Shown here piece after piece: positions 12,098 through 23,055 of a stretch of DNA of 64,000 bases. Within the stretch, counting starts at the first letter, position 1. The number at the start of each line of letters is the position of its first letter. The stretch comes from Pyrenula massariospora (Eukaryota; Ascomycota; Eurotiomycetes; Pyrenulales; Pyrenulaceae). The notes beneath the pieces are model-generated. The model made no database searches. It was not told the DNA's origin and was given only the letters and a program-made list of their open reading frames with translations. Both the position numbers and the translations under genes were made by a program. Where the stretch lies: contig JAGFMI010000031.1 in assembly GCA_021030905.1 (NCBI GenBank), forward strand, positions 161,334 through 225,333, read 5' to 3'.

Positions 12098-13116
12098 CTA
12101 CATCTGCAAAGGTTTTACAGGAGGCACTGGCCCCGTGCATCCATCACCAATTGCGCCAACAGTCCTCCCGCCGTCAGCCATGATGACGTGACCATTGATC
12201 GCGGATGACAGATCAGAGGCGAGGAAGACACCAATATTTGCGATCTCCTCGGGGCGCGCGACGCGGCCGTAGTAGTATCGCTTGTCGCCTTGTAGGCCGG
12301 ATTCCGAGACCATCTTCGCGTGCTTTCTCTGGATGTCCTCCTGGCTGTCATCAATCCTGTATTCTTTTCCGATTTCCGCTTGCGTCGAACTGCTGAAGAT
12401 GCTAGACGCCGTCACTCCAGGCGCGACTCCATTAATCCGTATGTTGCTTGCGGCAAGTTGAACTGACCCTCCCATAACCAACCCGTTCACAGCAGCTTTC
12501 GCAGTGGCTACAGGATGTGTATCAGTAAGGGGTGTTTGTTTGTGAGACCAAAGCACCCACTGTACGAAAGATCAGCATATGCGCCCAGATATGCCGCACA
12601 TGATGAAGTGACAACAATAGAGCCACCACCTTGAGGCTTCCCCGGGGAGGTGACCATCATAGCTTGACTTCCATACTTGATTGCCAAAAACACCGAGTGC
12701 TGTAGCACATCTATAGATCGGTTGTAGTGCGTGAATTCCAAATCGTTCAAGTTCCTGATAAGACAGTCAGATACAAGATACAAGATCCATGGGGTAGGGA
12801 AAGGGTAGACACGTTCTCACCGGTAATTTGCAAACCCAGCGTTAGCAAAGTAGAAGTCGAATCTGCCATTCTCTTGTATGATCTCCCGAAGGACTTTCAG
12901 CGTCTGCTGTTCGGACGAGACATCCAGAACTCTTCCCTCAATGATACAGGAGCTTCCAGACTTCTTAACTTCGTCCGACAGTGATTCGACGTTGCTCTGA
13001 TTGAGATCGCACACATAGATTGCTCTTGCGCCAGCTCCGGCCAAGGCGATTGCCAATGAGCGTCCTATGCCATACGGTGATCCCGCTCCTGTCACGAGGC
13101 CGACCTTGTCTTCCAT
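12098..13116 (-). CDS. Short-chain dehydrogenase/reductase (SDR)
   Basis: A 299-aa protein in three exons: 13116-12821, 12754-12561 and 12507-12098. Introns are 66 and 53 bp; the joins are frame-checked (900 nt). The cofactor site is VTGAGSPYGIGRSLA near residue 8 (TGxxxGxG with a short insert), followed by FYFANAGFANYR (NAG motif), SIVVTSSCAAYLGAY (catalytic Ser region) and SYTTAKAAV. Only the second join creates the catalytic YxxxK, which supports it. The C-terminal INGVAPGV, RPEEIANIGVFLASD and DGG motifs complete a classical SDR. Oxidoreductase using NAD(P)(H); substrate not predictable. The MFS pseudogene starts about 290 bp beyond its 3' end, on the same strand. Confidence 0.9.
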
Positions 13117-14142
13117 ATTTCTCTACTGGCTGCTCACAAGATGCGGGCAGAATCTTCTCTGAGTCCCGAATTGAGACGCCGGAAGAAGATGCGTTCATCT
13201 TCGACTTCAAATACCAATGGTTACACGCTTTCGCCAGACCAACCCCGCATCTGTTGCATGAGCATCAGAATTCAGGAGCGCCGGCGAGAAGTAGCTGCGT
13301 GTTTTTGATTGCTGACAAGGTAGCTGAGTTCAACGGGATACCTAAAACGGTCATAAAAGCATTTAGCATTAAAGACCATCATAAGCCACCCGTGAATACT
13401 AATCACAGCCAAACATAACAGGGATCGCATTTAGGTCTAGCAACAAATGAAACTAGACAAGATTGATGTTTAAGCGATACCATGAAGTCTCTCCGAACCT
13501 TCTACGCTGCTCAAAGTTCTCAGCTGTGGTACGAATTGGAAATGAAAGATTCGGCAGGATATTAAGTATCGGTGGACTCTAACGGTAGAGCTTGTCATGC
13601 TTGGCCAAGGTCAGGATGTGCCTGGTAGAGCACGTCGCCCTGAAGTAAAATGCTCGGTATGATCCGCTTAAGGATCTTGAACGATTCCACTCAAAACTGG
13701 CTTGAAGCTCTGCTAGTGCTAGTATCGTGTGAAGGAGCTCAAAAGCTAAGAATTCAAATTGAAACAAATCCCCGACGTATGTTGAGCCTGCTATCGGCTT
13801 GATGGCTCCTAACAAAGCGACAGAGGACGTTGCTGATCGAGAAAAATGTTCGCGTGATCATTGGAGAACATGCAATAGTAATTATTCCATTGAGGAACGA
13901 ACTTTTAACTTCGATGCTGCGTCGAGTGTATCTGATACGAGAATCTCACTAGCTAGGAACAGCTGCCTGCACGCCTTGGCTAGCGCAGTCACGACTACTA
14001 AGACACAAGCGACAGGCCAGCCACATGCCTCTCACCGTGCCCAACGAAAAGAATGTAGGAGTTCCCGCCATCACCCTCATCTTGGCCGTTGCTACATCTA
14101 TGCTCACACCCATATTGATCTCTCTAATTTCCCGCAGAGGCA
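13117..14142. other. Intergenic, no supported gene
   Basis: Lies upstream of the SDR gene and downstream of the lipase gene. A 140-codon plus-strand frame at 13799 overlaps the last lipase exon on the opposite strand and has no recognisable motif. Confidence 0.45.
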
Positions 14143-15132
14143 TTACGGATTCGTTCCGGGGAGACCGGCACCACAGCCAGCCGCACCTAAAATGACGCCT
14201 CCAAAGCTGGAGAAGTGACCAGCCGTCACAGAAACCAAACCGTTTCCGGCAGAGCACTGAAGATCCCGCTCACCACTGCATTGAAGAGAAGTCGCTGGAA
14301 CGCCTTGGTTATAAAACTCCTACTCTAAGGGTCAGTGTATTCAGACAACGTCGAAAGAGAGAGTTACCGTGCCATAGTGGACAAAGTTTTGAGGAGCACC
14401 AACGTACATGTTCGGCACACCATCTAGAGCATTGTTTCCACGGCGGAGTAAGCCTTTTTGCGATTGACCGAAGCTAGCAAATGCGGAATTGCCAATAGGA
14501 AACGCGGCTAGAGCATTGCTTGTTACTGATTTCGTGGGAAAATTTTGTGTCAAAGCAATATAAGACAAGTAGGTCAGAGAGCCACCGAGAGAGTGTCCAG
14601 TGCTCTCCAAGGTATAAGAAGGATAGAGGGCAATCAATCTGCGGACTTCAGCGATGACTTGATCATGGACAGATGCCCATGGAGTGAAAACGCCGGTCAT
14701 TACTCGAGCAGCTGAGGGGAAGTTGACGCCCGAGAGCCTGGGAGTAACGAGTGCGGTATTGACATCGTTTAAAAGGTCTTGGGCGGTAGTGGAACCGCGC
14801 GTGACAACAGCAATTCGCTTCTTGGATGTAGAATACCCAACAAAGCCTTCGGTATTCGTTGCAAGATTGTTGACTTGAAGAGTAATGCGAACATCAAACG
14901 CCGAGCCGCCACATCCGCTGTACGCAGCTGATGAGAGATCGGCAGCTCGCGAAAGTTCAGCATAATCTGATGTAGAAACTGGAAAGGGTCAGAAGAAGCT
15001 TCAATTCGAGAACGAGTGCTTACTTCTCGATGCACGCTTTTCAATAGTCTCGGATGCAGCCTCTGGGTCAATTGGAGAAGCCCAGCTGAGGGAGACTGCT
15101 GACAAAGCAGCTACGTATTTTATAAAATGCAT
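14143..15132 (-). CDS. Secreted class 3 lipase
   Basis: A 298-aa alpha/beta-hydrolase in three exons: 15132-15024, 14978-14368 and 14319-14143. Introns are 45 and 48 bp, each with a CTGAC branch; the joins are frame-checked (897 nt). Residues 1-18 are a signal peptide (MHFIKYVAALSAVSLSWA), followed by a short propeptide ending in the Kex2-like dibasic site EKR. The nucleophile elbow GHSLGG is at 164-169 (Ser166), with TRGST at about 96-100 as the oxyanion-loop region. LDGVPNMYV and NFVHYGT precede the last exon, which supplies paired cysteines (LQCSGERDLQCSAG) typical of fungal triacylglycerol and feruloyl-esterase-like lipases. Expected to be exported and to cleave ester bonds of lipids; exact substrate unknown. 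The last exon was found only by splicing and gives the expected family ending. Confidence 0.9.
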
Positions 15133-16718
15133 GTTAGAATGTGGGAAATGGTACGTTGATGTAGGCCACTAGTGAAACTTGAATTGGCTTGAGATAAAAC
15201 TTTTGTCGAAGAGGGACTTTGGAGCAAGCAGACCTTTATAGACATTCTCAAGGAGCCTGAATGGCGCTATCGATATCATAAGAGTAAAGTCTTCTTTTTA
15301 ATACCTCGGCAAATAGTCATCTATTGCGATTGTCGCTGATTCTGTCCTTCAGAAACGAAAGGATTTTCGGACAATCCGGAGCCGACCATCCAGAAAATTC
15401 GAACGTCGAGCGTAAACACATCCTAAGTGACTCAACGATTGAAAGGAAGAGGCATTTACCCAGCATCATCATTTCCGCAGGTAGGAGTGCGTTTCCTGAT
15501 AGGGAAAACACAGCGTCCGAAGTATACGGACATCGGAAATATCAGGCCACTGTTCGGGGGAAGATGAAGAGCCGAGGAAAGGGTTGAGCCAGTAGTAAAG
15601 TGATCAAAGTGATGTGAGATTCTTCGATGGGGGATAAAGCAAGAGAGTTCCTGCGCTCGAGCTTTAGTTACCCGAGACGCAAGAGAAGATCCTGGTTCTT
15701 GTGCATGTATGGCGCCATTCACCGGACAGGTATCACGTGGAGATTGTAGCAGATTGCGGAGAAAAAAGCTTTGTGGCGTTTCGAAAAGGTTCTTGGGATA
15801 TGCAGGTCGGATATTGATATCAAACTTTAAGTAGTGAAGTAGCTGTAAAATAACTTTGCGCCTGCTGTTAGATATCCCTGAGAGAATCATTCTTATCTCT
15901 TGAGTTTTTCTGCAGACTGTCGTGGCGCATCTCTGTCTCTTGATCCCCTTGCCATCGCTGTGGAAAGATGAAACCGTGCGTGAGATACCAAATTCCGCTG
16001 AGTGTGCTATGTTCGTCACTAGGAAATGGCGTTCCGACGAAGCCGAGAACCGTTGCTCCGATTTTTCCGAAGTTGAGATCAAGCCTAATCCTAAGCATCA
16101 GCCCTACCCTCTAAACCGCCCGAATGCGGGGGTTGAAGGCCACGATCGTGAATTCCAGCCAGGAGACGGTTGAACTGAAGAATTTCAGATTGGTGGGAAT
16201 ACACAACGTGGGTAGTCTAGCTGCTTCGGACTTTAAGAGAGCTGCGAGCACCATCAATAAATTCAAAAGCAACTGGTCGAAGCGATTCTCCATCTGGATA
16301 AACGTGAGGTACAGGACTGCTCATGCTTAGACCGTGCAGTTGTGAGTGAATCGCTCAACGAAAAACGTTTGGAACACTCGAAAATATTTGACCTTGTTCA
16401 GTTTGCCGAGACTACTCCATGCGTCTGAAAGCGCTTTAAGAAAAGCACTTGAGTAGTGGCTGTCATGGAGGTAGCAATATGAGCATCTTCAGGAAGCTGA
16501 TCAGGGAGAAAAGAAAGGAGGTCATGAGCAACGTGAAGCGCGTCGAAACAAATAGGGTTATACGGTCCTGATAAATTCCATTAGTGCCACAAAGTGTTTG
16601 TATAAAATATAGGTCGAAGTAATGGTTAGTGTATAATACCGCCTTTCGAAAAGGACTTAGTGGTAATAACCTATAGGACAATGGTCGTGATCGCTGAACC
16701 CAATTCTACTGCGATACG
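15133..16718. other. Intergenic, no supported gene
   Basis: Contains the lipase promoter (nearest bases) and the 3' flank of SED5. A 208-codon minus-strand frame at 15456-16082 has no family motif, unusual composition and overlapping frames on the other strand, so I do not call it a gene. Confidence 0.45.
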
Positions 16719-17915
16719 TCAACCAGATATGAGAACCCAGAGCAAGAAGAAAATCTAGAGATCAATTAGTAGCGATCAAGAAAGACAAGCATTATTAAAT
16801 TACCATGAGCACCCCAAACATCTTAGCCACAAGCCATCGATTGCCAGAGACTCTGCTCCAGTACTTCAACAGCTCCCGTTGAGCTCCTTCAACGTTGTCT
16901 ACAACCTCTTCCGTATTTGCTAAAATTGACGTCACAGTTAGTCTCTACTCAGAGTAAGGACGAGGCTGTTCCTTCTCACCATCAATCCTCTGAAGCATAT
17001 CGCCTTGTTCCTGCACCATACTTGCAAGTTGCCCGAATATGCCTCCAAGTTCGCTGATTGTTCGCTCTATTGACTCTATTGCCTGACCACGTTGGTTGAT
17101 ATACGTGTTTTGTGGTTGTGCCTCTTCCATCAGAAGCAGCTGTTGGTCAGAGTGACCCCCACCGCGCATCAAAGAGGATGAAGATGAGGGTTCGAGACTC
17201 AGAATGTCGTTCTGTGCGCTGGATAATGGCGTCTTCTGTCGACCGTTTGAACTTTGGTATAAAGGCGACTCCGATCTCTGAGTATCCAGCGCTGTTTGTG
17301 ATCGAGCTGATACCGAAGACACAAAGTTCTCAGTTCTCGACCTTGATGCTTGGATGTTCTTGGTTCGGACTTCGAGCACATCTTTGAAATTTTCTGCTAA
17401 ATTGGCAACATTCCCTTGCAACATCACCACGAGGTTTTTGCTGTGTTGCCCTTCTTGATCTGAGGACTTGGCCTGAGTCGCGCTAGGATGTTGCGATTGT
17501 GTACGGGTCTGTAATGACGATATTCGGCTATTGAGAGAGGCGAGATCTTGTTTGATCATATACGTCAATTGGGAGATTTCTACCGCCGGGTCGTCGAAAA
17601 GCGTTTTTCGTTTGGCCACTATCTCTTATTAGTAGCCTTTCCGGTAGGAAACTGTATAATCATACACTGCGTCAGCTTCTCTAACTTTGTCGTGGTCGCC
17701 ATGATGCCTCTTCCTATTTGTGCCGCATCGCGCGTGAACTCTGATCTTGTTCCTTGCTTCGAAACCTTCGCCTCTCCATTTGCTTCTCTTTTTTGTGCCG
17801 CGCTTAGAAGGGACGCTCTCTGCCCGACTGCTTTGGAAGAAGAATTGCGCTTTTGCGCCTGTGTGAGAATGGCACGGAACTCATTGGTTCGGTCTTGAAT
17901 GGAGGTGGCGGTCAT
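16719..17915 (-). CDS. SED5: Syntaxin-5/Sed5, Golgi t-SNARE
   Basis: A 346-aa Qa-SNARE for ER-Golgi and intra-Golgi membrane fusion, tail-anchored in the cis-Golgi. Four exons: 17915-17666, 17618-16980, 16919-16804 and 16754-16719, with introns of 47, 60 and 49 bp (frame-checked, 1041 nt). The N-terminal SIQDRTNEFRAIL is the short peptide by which Sed5/syntaxin 5 binds its Sec1/Munc18 partner Sly1. The first splice creates KLTQLAKRKTLFDD, a strongly conserved Sed5 block in the three-helix Habc region. The SNARE motif (about residues 255-315) includes AIESIERTISELGGIFGQLA and MVQEQGDMLQRID. The zero-layer Gln is in VQEQGD. The C-terminal anchor is completed by the tiny last exon, FFLLWVLISG. 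Very secure. Confidence 0.96.
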
Positions 17916-18915
17916 GATGAAGAGCGGGAAGAGGAAAGGAGGAAAGCGAAGGGTGGCCTAGCAGGCCTAGAAGATACGAGGTCGACGCCTAGATTGATAG
18001 CTGATCCTCGGATTGTTGTAGCCTATGGGTTTACGATCTGTGAAAGAAATGAAAGGACGATAGGTCCGGGATTCGCTCTGGCGGAGGAAGTGGACGATTT
18101 TGGGAAATACGAACGAGAGAGGCAGAGGATTAGGAGAAAACGGAGTAGAGCCGCGAAGAGAGGTGGAGTCGTATCTGGGTCGTGTGAGAGAGGGTGTCCT
18201 TTGAAAATCGCAAATTTGGTGATTGCGCCTGAGAAAGTACCGATTTTAGTGTACCGGCAAGCGAAAGGAATGGCTGAGGACACTTTTTTGAAGGTGCCAA
18301 GTCTCGACTTCAGATGCTCACCAGCCACACCTCCCAGCCGAGGGCGCGCCACATCTACAGGATATTAGGAGTGAAGACTGCCTGCGAACATTCATAACAT
18401 AAGGCATTCCCTGCAATCACGTCAAGTCAGTCATATCAGAGCCAAAAGACCTTTCCTGCGTCCCTCTCTGCTTTGGTCGTCTCTCGTTGCTTGGGCTCGA
18501 CAATCGCGGCTTGAAGAAGATCCGAAGTCGAACACATGCAGCCTAGCGCCGTCGCTCATCATCGTGGCGCAGTTCGTCCGGCCGTCCCAAGAGTTGGCCA
18601 GGATTTGGCGACTATCGGAACCAAGGTTTTCTGGGTTGACATCTGCATGGGCTCATATTCATTCTCCTGCAGCGCACTGATCACGGCCAATATAATTGGT
18701 GACACGCCTCATCCACCGGCGACTGAGCTCCTCATTGGGCTCCAATCGCAAAATCTGAAGATGCCTCTTACAGCACCCCGGGCTGCTTAGTGTCCAGTTT
18801 TTTCTTTGCTGTCCCTGGTAGAGGATCTTTTCCGTGAGGTGTCTTCATCTGCCTTCTTGCTTCCCAGACACTTCTTACACCAACGCTGACTGAAGCATTA
18901 GAGCAGACTCCTACA
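17916..18915. promoter_or_regulatory. Divergent intergenic region, SED5 / large disordered protein
   Basis: One kilobase between two divergent genes, so it should contain both promoters and the leaders. A pyrimidine-rich stretch near 18785-18900 precedes the plus-strand ATG, as is common for fungal leaders. Frames of 110-170 codons here have no known motif. Confidence 0.5.
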
Positions 18916-21900
18916 ATGACCACGCCAGGACGTGGCGGCGGCGGTGGCGGTCCCTACCCCTCCTTTCAAACCAACGTAAACCGGACAAAGACGAAGAGAT
19001 GGATTGAAGCAAAATCATTCTCCTACGATGGCGACGATTGGGGCGATGAGGATGAGTACGATCAACCGGAGTCTCAACCTCAACCGCCCCACGCACCTTC
19101 ACCTGGGGTGGGAGGACCTGGTGGCCGCCCATATCCTCCTTACGGCGGACCTCCAAGGCCCGGTCATGGCCCTCCACCTGGCCGAGGACCTCCACCGCAG
19201 CCTCGTGGAAGACCCTCATTTGACCGAGACGATCGCCAACCATTTCCCACCCATCAAGGTGGATTTGAGGGCCCATATCCTACAGCGCAACGGTCACCTT
19301 TCGGACCTCCCCCTGACCATGCTCGCCATAGTCCCGCTCCTGATCCACGCATGGGCCGGCCTCGTCAAGGATCTCAGCCTAGACCGATGGGTTACGATGC
19401 CTATCCTCACGCTCCTTTTATGCCGGACACACGGGGTGGACCCTATCCCTCCCAAGCAAGAGGTGGTCGAAGATCAGAATCCGGCCATCGACCTTCCCCG
19501 AGCGAGATTTACGGTCGTAGAGAAAGCCCAGGACGGCCGATACCGCCTCCTATGCATAGCAACCGTACTTCCCGGGACACAAGCCCTTCGTCGAGATTCC
19601 CGCCACGGAAGAGCAGTTTGAGTCAGCAGCAAACACCGGTGGAGCCATTTATTGCTGGCACTACAAGCGCAAGTACGCGCTCTGACACGCCGGAGGAGTC
19701 GAAAGATAACCCGCCCCCGAAACCGCTGCCTTTCATACGTCCTGCTGATATCTACAAACGCATGGAAGAGGAAAAGGAGAAGCAGCGGCGACAGTCACAA
19801 GATTCATCGCGGCCAAGTGTAGATTCGCCCAGGCTCGGAGCTGCGCCTGGACCGCCACCTGCAATACCATCTCATGATCGTGATGGCCTAGAAAGTCCCA
19901 GGCGCAGTCTAGAGCAGTCTGACAGCAGTGAGAGAGTGCTACGACCGAAGCCCACACTTGACCCCGTGACTGAACGGAAAAGCGAGTATGGTTTCGACAA
20001 ATTGCTGGAGAATGCCCCTGAAGACCATCCATCGACCGGGGTGGCACAGGCCGCTGAGCCGGCGCCTTCAGCTGAACCGCTCTCTGCAACATCCGAGCAA
20101 GGCTTAACCTACGCTTCTTCTCAATATTCTGATCGGCCCGACCCTGTCTCTGCCAGCTCAGTCAAGTCCAAGCAGTCCTTCAGCCGCGGAGCTCCTGAAA
20201 CCGTCCATGTGCCGATGCGGCGAGAGATTCTTGAAGACGACCAGCCGACTCCTCGCCCAGCTGCTGGCTTCCAAAAGTCTGACTCGCAGGCTATCCCGTC
20301 TGACCTGCAGCATCAGAAATCACTCGGGTATAGGTCTCTCGTCAACAAAGCGTTTGAAGATTCAGAAAACCGAGTTCCTCCAACACCCTCCTCCAACAGT
20401 GACAGTATGCTTCGGTCTGGGAGTGCTAGTACTTCAGACATTAGCCCGATTCTGAGTAGGAACTCTAGCTCTGCAGCACAGCCAGCCGGTGCTGGAAGTC
20501 AGCGAGATGCGCCGCCAACCATTCCCGAAGAACCAACCCACACCGGGTCACGCCCTCCCTCATCAGATGCAACCAAGTTTGGTGAGCCTGAGAATCATCA
20601 ACGGCCTCTTACTCCGCCTCCGGCTGTCCGGCCAGGCTATCGGCGAAACACGAGCACGCCAAGTCCCAACAATAGTCCAGCGAGACGTCCGGTTAGTGTA
20701 GAGACTGGTGATATCCCAAAGTCTGAACTTGCAACATTGGCCACAGTGAGCCCTGAGATTTCTCGAAAAGGAAATGAGGATGTTTCAGCAGAAACGAATT
20801 CATTGAGATCTCGGCGGCCAATCACGCCACCAAAGTTCGCAGATCACGGTGCCCTTGACGAACGCAATGCATCCCCGATTTCTCGGTCAGAGTCGCCTAC
20901 AAAAGGCAAAGTTCGCGATCTCGCTGAGAGGTACAATGAATCGGGTAAGTCGTCGCCTTCTGAAAGCCCCAAGAAGCAGTCTCCTCGACCGTCGAATGCC
21001 AGGCTGGAGAGTTTCAGACCAGCTTTGCCTGGAAGCTGGATGTCGTATACCACGAACGAAGGGTTTTCGACGCCTTCACGAACGGAGTCCGAATTCGTTC
21101 GTCCCGAGCATGAAGCTCCATCTGCCAGCGCAGTCGAGGACGATAAGCCTGCACAGGGTCTGAGACGGCAGGAAGGTGACCCATCATCAAGTGTTCCAGA
21201 AGAGATCGAGAAGAGAGATCCGAGCGTGAAAGCCTTTGCAGCAGCTGCAGCCGCGGGTTCTGCCCTCGCAAGCGCATTCACGACTCTCCCGGGGCCACGC
21301 GATGATAAGTCAATTAGACTAGAAGGTACGACTCTGGACAGGAGCGGCACACCCACCGACGTGCCGTCCCATAATAGTTCAACTTTTGCAGGAGGTTCTG
21401 AACTACCAGACTCTCGACAAGAGCCTGTTCCAGAAGCTGCAGGCATCCCTCCCTCACCCCTTCCAAAGGACACGCCACATCCGGCGACAGAAACCTCTCA
21501 GGGAAGTTACTTTCCTCCACCTCTTAGAACAAATGAGCCTACTGGGTCTACGCCGATGCGGCCGGCGATGCTTCCGACTTTGAGCACAGGCGCGTCACCG
21601 GAGGAGACTGAAAATGATCGGTTGCAAGAAGCGATTTTGAAAGGCCTCACTCCGCGCTCTGCGAATGCAGAGAAGGGTTTAGACGGTGATGTCCCTAAAC
21701 CACCAAGCAAAATAAACTCTTCAACGCAACGTGATCAGCTTGAAAGCACGTCTATACCAAAAGAATACAACAATTATTGGGACGACATTGCTCAGCCGCC
21801 GGATCTGGCGCTGAAGGATCCAGGCTCTCAAGGCGATGATCGAGAAAAGTCGAGAAACGTTGGTTCAAAAGATCTTCCCCCCGTTCCTCAGAGCCAGCAA

Positions 21901-22860
21901 CAACCCGAGCCACCTCGTCAGTTGAAAAAGCGGTTCTCATGGGAGTCTTCCACCTCAGAGGAAAACTACGATGTGCCACCAGTTGCGCCCCTTAGTCCTC
22001 ATTCGCCCCTACAGCGTCGACAGGAAATGCCAGAGTCCGTTCAAAGCTTCGAAAATGCAGAAAATTTTGTCCCACATCGAGTAGATTCAAGCTCACCCTT
22101 TCCAAGTCAGTCAGCGGAAAGGCATCTGGGCCCAGGCGAGCCCATAGCAGGAGATCGTCGACCATCAGATACAAATACCTTTGACTCGTCTGGAAGTTCA
22201 CACCTACAGCCTGATCTACAACTCTCGGCGCCGCCTCAAATACCTTCTAAAGATATATTAGATATAGGAAATGCTGGTCAAGATCCTGCACCACCCGCAA
22301 CACCGCAAAAGGACCCACTCGATGCGATTCCGTCGGAGGGGAAGCCTAGCCCACATTATCAGAGACCGTTGAATGAAGACGCTAGCTCGAACGCCATGTC
22401 TTATCGCGAAATTTCAGCGTTGAAGACGCCACAGGATCGAATCATGGCCTATAATTTGGCGCGGGATCAGTACGTAAAAATTGACACAGGTCTCGGCAAC
22501 TGGTTGCAATTTACTGGTCAAATGCTTCCTGAACATGCCGACGTGGTCGTCAGAAACGGCCGGCTCTCACAACAACAGGCTGCTCATTTGGGTCATAGGT
22601 TGTCACCTTCACGGTCGAAATTTCCTCGCATTGTGTCCTTGACAGGGGCAATTCAGCCATCCCAAGGCGGCTCTGCTAACGGCCCATCAGCGGCAGACCC
22701 TGCTTCTGGCGGCATACATCAAATGCAGGAAGATGGAAAGAAGTTGTTGCAAAGCGCAGGTAAACTTGGTGGTAGAGCAGGTGGCGCGGCCAAGGGATTG
22801 ATACTCAAAGGCAAGAGCAAGTTTCGGCATAGTGGAGGCGGAGAAAAGGTAGATTCCTGA
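18916..22860 (+). CDS. Large disordered Pro/Ser-rich fungal protein, 1314 aa
   Basis: Single-exon protein whose name I do not recognise. Residues 1-50 hold a probable conserved block: a Gly run, then NVNRTKTKRWIEAKSFSYDG and DDWGDEDEYD. Residues 50-190 are Pro/Gly-rich. Residues 190-1130 are a long low-complexity Ser/Pro region with many possible SP/TP phosphosites. A folded-looking block follows at about 1165-1250 (SYREISALKTPQDRIMAYN, then GLGNWLQFTGQML). The tail is Gly/Lys-rich and basic (GKKLLQSAGKLGGRAGGAAK), with the look of an amphipathic membrane-contact segment. No catalytic motif is seen. Continuous reading through 3.9 kb without a stop shows that the gene is real. A scaffold or cell-polarity role is only a guess. 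Confidence 0.85.
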   Translation: MTTPGRGGGGGGPYPSFQTNVNRTKTKRWIEAKSFSYDGDDWGDEDEYDQPESQPQPPHAPSPGVGGPGGRPYPPYGGPPRPGHGPPPGRGPPPQPRGRPSFDRDDRQPFPTHQGGFEGPYPTAQRSPFGPPPDHARHSPAPDPRMGRPRQGSQPRPMGYDAYPHAPFMPDTRGGPYPSQARGGRRSESGHRPSPSEIYGRRESPGRPIPPPMHSNRTSRDTSPSSRFPPRKSSLSQQQTPVEPFIAGTTSASTRSDTPEESKDNPPPKPLPFIRPADIYKRMEEEKEKQRRQSQDSSRPSVDSPRLGAAPGPPPAIPSHDRDGLESPRRSLEQSDSSERVLRPKPTLDPVTERKSEYGFDKLLENAPEDHPSTGVAQAAEPAPSAEPLSATSEQGLTYASSQYSDRPDPVSASSVKSKQSFSRGAPETVHVPMRREILEDDQPTPRPAAGFQKSDSQAIPSDLQHQKSLGYRSLVNKAFEDSENRVPPTPSSNSDSMLRSGSASTSDISPILSRNSSSAAQPAGAGSQRDAPPTIPEEPTHTGSRPPSSDATKFGEPENHQRPLTPPPAVRPGYRRNTSTPSPNNSPARRPVSVETGDIPKSELATLATVSPEISRKGNEDVSAETNSLRSRRPITPPKFADHGALDERNASPISRSESPTKGKVRDLAERYNESGKSSPSESPKKQSPRPSNARLESFRPALPGSWMSYTTNEGFSTPSRTESEFVRPEHEAPSASAVEDDKPAQGLRRQEGDPSSSVPEEIEKRDPSVKAFAAAAAAGSALASAFTTLPGPRDDKSIRLEGTTLDRSGTPTDVPSHNSSTFAGGSELPDSRQEPVPEAAGIPPSPLPKDTPHPATETSQGSYFPPPLRTNEPTGSTPMRPAMLPTLSTGASPEETENDRLQEAILKGLTPRSANAEKGLDGDVPKPPSKINSSTQRDQLESTSIPKEYNNYWDDIAQPPDLALKDPGSQGDDREKSRNVGSKDLPPVPQSQQQPEPPRQLKKRFSWESSTSEENYDVPPVAPLSPHSPLQRRQEMPESVQSFENAENFVPHRVDSSSPFPSQSAERHLGPGEPIAGDRRPSDTNTFDSSGSSHLQPDLQLSAPPQIPSKDILDIGNAGQDPAPPATPQKDPLDAIPSEGKPSPHYQRPLNEDASSNAMSYREISALKTPQDRIMAYNLARDQYVKIDTGLGNWLQFTGQMLPEHADVVVRNGRLSQQQAAHLGHRLSPSRSKFPRIVSLTGAIQPSQGGSANGPSAADPASGGIHQMQEDGKKLLQSAGKLGGRAGGAAKGLILKGKSKFRHSGGGEKVDS

Positions 22861-23055
22861 TTTCGTTCTCAGGCAGCTTAATCTGGTGGGCTACATCTGA
22901 GTTTTGAAAATGCGGCGATGATACCCACGATGTATACAGTAAGGATCAGTATAAATCTGGGGCTGCTTTTAGTTCATAATGAATTTCCTTCTTACCATGT
23001 TCTGCACTGGTCATTAATATTTTCACTTTAGGCTCATTCCAAGTCGCAATCACGA

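Noticed and set aside
15456-16082. A 208-codon minus-strand frame
   Set aside because: No family motif, no signal or membrane pattern, competing frames on the other strand.
18911-21710. Long frames on the minus strand and in other plus frames inside the 1314-aa gene (up to 209 codons)
   Set aside because: They are shadows created by the repetitive, stop-poor composition of the large gene; no motif of their own.
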